Shown in pieces: positions 16,166 through 17,991 of a stretch of DNA of 17,991 nt. Position 1 is the first letter of the stretch; each line of letters starts with the position of its first letter. Source of the DNA: VBAT01 sp036520835 (GTDB lineage Bacteria > Bacteroidota > Bacteroidia > Chitinophagales > Chitinophagaceae); NCBI GenBank assembly GCA_036520835.1, contig DATDIX010000269.1:1-17991 (forward strand), in the 5' to 3' direction. The position numbers were made by a program, and so were the translations under genes. The notes under the pieces were generated by a model, which saw nothing but the letters and a program-made list of their open reading frames with translations, was not told the DNA's origin and searched no databases.

Positions 16166-16861
16166 TTAGTGAACAAATCCTTTTGTGTCAATTGCAATAC
16201 CGGGGCTCATAGAGCTTGCCATGCTGATCCCTTTTACATAAGTACCTTTTGCAGAAGATGGTTTTGCTTTAAGAATTGCATTGATCAGCTCCTGGCTGTT
16301 CTCTGCAATTTTTTCAGGTGCAAAACTTACACGGCCGATAGAAGCATGGATGATCCCTACTTTATCAACCTTGAAAGCGATCTTACCACCTTTTACATCA
16401 TTGATAGCTCCTGCTACATCATTGGTAACTGTTCCGGTTTTAGGATTCGGCATCAGGTTACGTGGTCCCAACACTTTACCAAGCTTACCGATCTTCGGCA
16501 TGACTGAAGGAGTAGCGATGATCACATCAACGCCAACCCATCCGCCTTCGATCTTGGTTACAAACTCATCCAGGCCAACGAAGTCGGCGCCGGCTGCTTT
16601 TGCTTCAGCTTCTTTGTCGGGTGTGCAGAGTACAAGTACTGATTTTGATTTACCTGTTCCGTGCGGAAGTGTCACTGTGCCGCGGATAGCCTGGTCAGCT
16701 TTTTTAGGATCCACACCCAAACGGATGTGAAGGTCAACAGAAGCATCAAACTTCGTGGTGTTGACTTGTTTCACCAAAGAAGATGCTTCTTTGAGTGAAT
16801 AAGATTTGCTCTTATCTATTTTAGCCTCGGCGACTTTTCTTTTTTTACTGATGAATGCCAT
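16166..16861 (-). CDS. rplA: 50S ribosomal protein L1
   Basis: L1 forms the mobile L1 stalk, which helps to move deacylated tRNA out of the E site; in many bacteria it also represses its own operon by binding the rplK leader. It has 231 residues, the normal length. It shows the basic N terminus ISKKRKVAEAKI, DLHIRLGVDPKKADQAIRG around 43-61, the hallmark VLGPRNLMPNPKTGTV around 130-145, and the end GIAIDTKGFVH. It starts at ATG 16861, 29 bp downstream of rplK; this short gap contains the palindrome GAATTAATTC (16876-16885), probably a by-product of A/T richness. Confidence 0.98.
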   Translation of the reverse strand: MAFISKKRKVAEAKIDKSKSYSLKEASSLVKQVNTTKFDASVDLHIRLGVDPKKADQAIRGTVTLPHGTGKSKSVLVLCTPDKEAEAKAAGADFVGLDEFVTKIEGGWVGVDVIIATPSVMPKIGKLGKVLGPRNLMPNPKTGTVTNDVAGAINDVKGGKIAFKVDKVGIIHASIGRVSFAPEKIAENSQELINAILKAKPSSAKGTYVKGISMASSMSPGIAIDTKGFVH

Positions 16862-16890
16862 TGTAATTCGTTTTAGAATTAATTCAAAAA

Positions 16891-17334
16891 TTAATTTTCC
16901 CAGGGAGCTTTACCTTCTACATTCAGTCCCATACTGCGGGCTGTACCGGCTACCATTTTCATGGCGCTTTCGATAGTAAAACAGTTCAGGTCGGGCATTT
17001 TGTCTTTTGCAATTGCCTCTACCTGTGTCCAGTTTACTTTACCCACTTTGTTACGGTTGCTCTCTTTGGAACCTTTTTGAATTTTAGCGGCTTCCAACAG
17101 TTGAACGGCTGCCGGGGGAGTCTTGATGATGAAATCAAAACTTTTGTCGGTATAAACGGTGATTAATACGGGAAGCACTTTCCCCATTTTGTCCTGTGTT
17201 CTCGCATTGAACTGTTTGCAGAATTCCATGATATTTATACCCTTGGAACCCAATGCAGGACCGATCGGAGGTGCCGGGTTGGCCTGGCCACCCTTGCACT
17301 GCAGCTTTACAAAGCCAGAGATTTCTTTTGCCAT
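16891..17334 (-). CDS. rplK: 50S ribosomal protein L11
   Basis: L11 binds the GTPase-associated region of 23S rRNA at the stalk base. It has 147 residues. The N-terminal domain has the family signature GGQANPAPPIGPALGSKGIN (about 15-34), which includes the Pro-rich loop facing thiopeptide antibiotics, and then IMEFCKQFNARTQ. The C-terminal rRNA-binding domain ends with TARSMGLNVEG. It starts at ATG 17334 after an A/T-rich TTAAATA context and is the first gene of the rplKAJL unit. A predicted promoter and a leader of about 105 nt precede it, and nusG upstream has its own terminator. Confidence 0.98.
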   Translation of the reverse strand: MAKEISGFVKLQCKGGQANPAPPIGPALGSKGINIMEFCKQFNARTQDKMGKVLPVLITVYTDKSFDFIIKTPPAAVQLLEAAKIQKGSKESNRNKVGKVNWTQVEAIAKDKMPDLNCFTIESAMKMVAGTARSMGLNVEGKAPWEN

Positions 17335-17380
17335 TATTTAATCTTTTTTGGTGTTAGCGACCTTTCGTCTCAAGGATTAC

Positions 17381-17432
17381 TTAGTCTCCCAAATTCCTCA
17401 TTCCCAGTTACCCGGGATTTCAAAAGAACTAA
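17381..17432 (-). promoter_or_regulatory. Possible L1-binding autoregulatory element in the rplK leader
   Basis: On the minus strand, an outer stem TTAGT (17432-17428) with ACTAA (17385-17381) and an inner stem AATCC (17419-17415) with GGAATT (17397-17392, one bulged A) flank an asymmetric internal loop. The loop has TTTTGA on the 5' side and TGGGAG on the 3' side. In E. coli 23S rRNA the L1 site contains TGGGAGGCT opposite TTGATG, so the loop looks similar. The element lies between the predicted transcript start and rplK, where L1 repressor sites are known in other bacteria. It was folded by eye only. Confidence 0.4.
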
Positions 17433-17441
17433 TTGGGGCGG

Positions 17442-17449
17442 CAAAGATA
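17442..17449 (-). promoter_or_regulatory. Promoter -7 element of the rplKAJL unit
   Basis: TATCTTTG read on the minus strand is an exact TAnnTTTG match. The -33 region 19 bp upstream (TTCT) is a weak match. Predicted transcription starts near 17439, about 105 nt before the rplK ATG, just before the possible L1 element. Confidence 0.55.
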
Positions 17450-17550
17450 AGGGTGAGAAACGGATTTTAGAAGGTTTTTGGGAACTATTTTATTGCTGGT
17501 TTTCGGGGTGAAATCAGCTGTTACAGGTATTGATCAAACCCGATTCCCAA

Positions 17551-17582
17551 TAAAAAAGCCATCCCCGTTGGTGAATGGCTTT
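17551..17582 (-). terminator. Rho-independent terminator after nusG
   Basis: An 8-bp outer stem (17555-17562 AAAGCCAT with 17575-17582 ATGGCTTT) extends inward with three or four further pairs and is followed on the minus strand by a run of six T. It lies about 20 bp after the nusG stop and separates nusG from rplK. Confidence 0.87.
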
Positions 17583-17603
17583 CAATTAATAAATTCTTTC
17601 TCT

Positions 17604-17991
17604 TTAACTGATCTTCTCTACCTGCATATAGTTGAGCTCAACAGGCGTAGAACGACCGAATATTTTTACAGTGACTTTCAATTTCTTCTTCTCATCGTTC
17701 ACTTCTTCGATCACCCCGTTAAAGTCATTGAAAGGCCCTTCAATGATCTTGATCGTTTCTCCAACGATAAATGGTTCTACCATGCTGACGCCACCACTTT
17801 CCGCCATTTCATCCATCTTGCCCAGCATCTTATTTACCTCGGCTTTACGTAAAGCGATGGGGTTTTCTTTTCCCAGGAAATGGATAACGCTGTTCGTATT
17901 CTTAATGGTGTCACGCAGATCGTCACTCAGTTTGCCATCAATGATCTCGATCATCACATAGCCGGGATAGTAGTTTCTTTCTCTTACTACT
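17604..17991 (-). CDS. nusG: Transcription termination/antitermination factor NusG, 5' end outside window
   Basis: NusG binds the beta' clamp of RNA polymerase, links it to Rho or the ribosome, and modulates pausing. The visible C-terminal 128 residues begin VVRERNYYPGYVMIEI at the right edge. This corresponds to the NGN-domain segment that normally reads R-x-x-(F/Y)PGYV, so roughly the first 60 residues lie outside. A linker follows, with VIHFLG and GGVSMVEPF. The KOW domain starts at GETIKIIEGPFNDFNGVIEEV and ends ELNYMQVEKI. The reading frame stays open to the right edge with no start codon required, so a start at 17957 would be an artefact. It is followed by a strong terminator. Its position upstream of rplK is the usual one (secE normally lies further upstream, outside this window). 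Confidence 0.95.
   Translation of the reverse strand, partial: VVRERNYYPGYVMIEIIDGKLSDDLRDTIKNTNSVIHFLGKENPIALRKAEVNKMLGKMDEMAESGGVSMVEPFIVGETIKIIEGPFNDFNGVIEEVNDEKKKLKVTVKIFGRSTPVELNYMQVEKIS

Noticed and set aside
16876..16885. Palindrome GAATTAATTC between rplK and rplA as an operator
   Set aside because: It is a short A/T palindrome in an A/T-rich 29-bp gap inside an operon, easily explained by composition.

Overview
The window comes from a bacterial chromosome of the phylum Bacteroidota, most likely a Chitinophaga-like lineage. That placement is inferred from protein character, moderate GC, A/T-rich start contexts without clear Shine-Dalgarno sequences, and several promoters of the Bacteroidota form TTG-N19-TAnnTTTG. 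It is mostly housekeeping DNA. I see no phage, insertion sequence, CRISPR array, tRNA or rRNA, and no intergenic stretch longer than about 270 bases.

Left part (1-5511): a minus-strand pair encodes an isoaspartyl peptidase/L-asparaginase followed by ispD, which is cut by the left edge. A plus-strand gene for a DUF6498-like membrane protein starts divergently from this pair. It converges with, and overlaps by 28 bp, a minus-strand pair encoding an APC-type amino acid permease followed by a heptose-7-phosphate kinase (rfaE1 type). Next is an isolated minus-strand gene for a membrane-anchored OmpH/Skp-like protein with its own promoter and terminator.

Right part (5561-17991): this is the RNA polymerase and ribosomal protein cluster on the minus strand. 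In transcription order it reads nusG (5' end outside the window), terminator, promoter with leader, rplK-rplA-rplJ-rplL, terminator, then rpoB-rpoC and a terminator. A plus-strand gene for a helix-hairpin-helix (ComEA-like) membrane-anchored protein sits between rplL and rpoB. The classical rplKAJL-rpoBC transcription unit is therefore broken, and rpoB has its own well-formed promoter.

The least expected structure is non-coding. The rpoB-rpoC and rplJ-rplL spacers each contain two inverted arrays of degenerate 7-nt units (around AGCT), which form imperfect hairpins of about 30 bp per arm. The rplK leader may also hold an L1-binding element that mimics the 23S rRNA L1 site. I did not find a convincing new multi-gene system.
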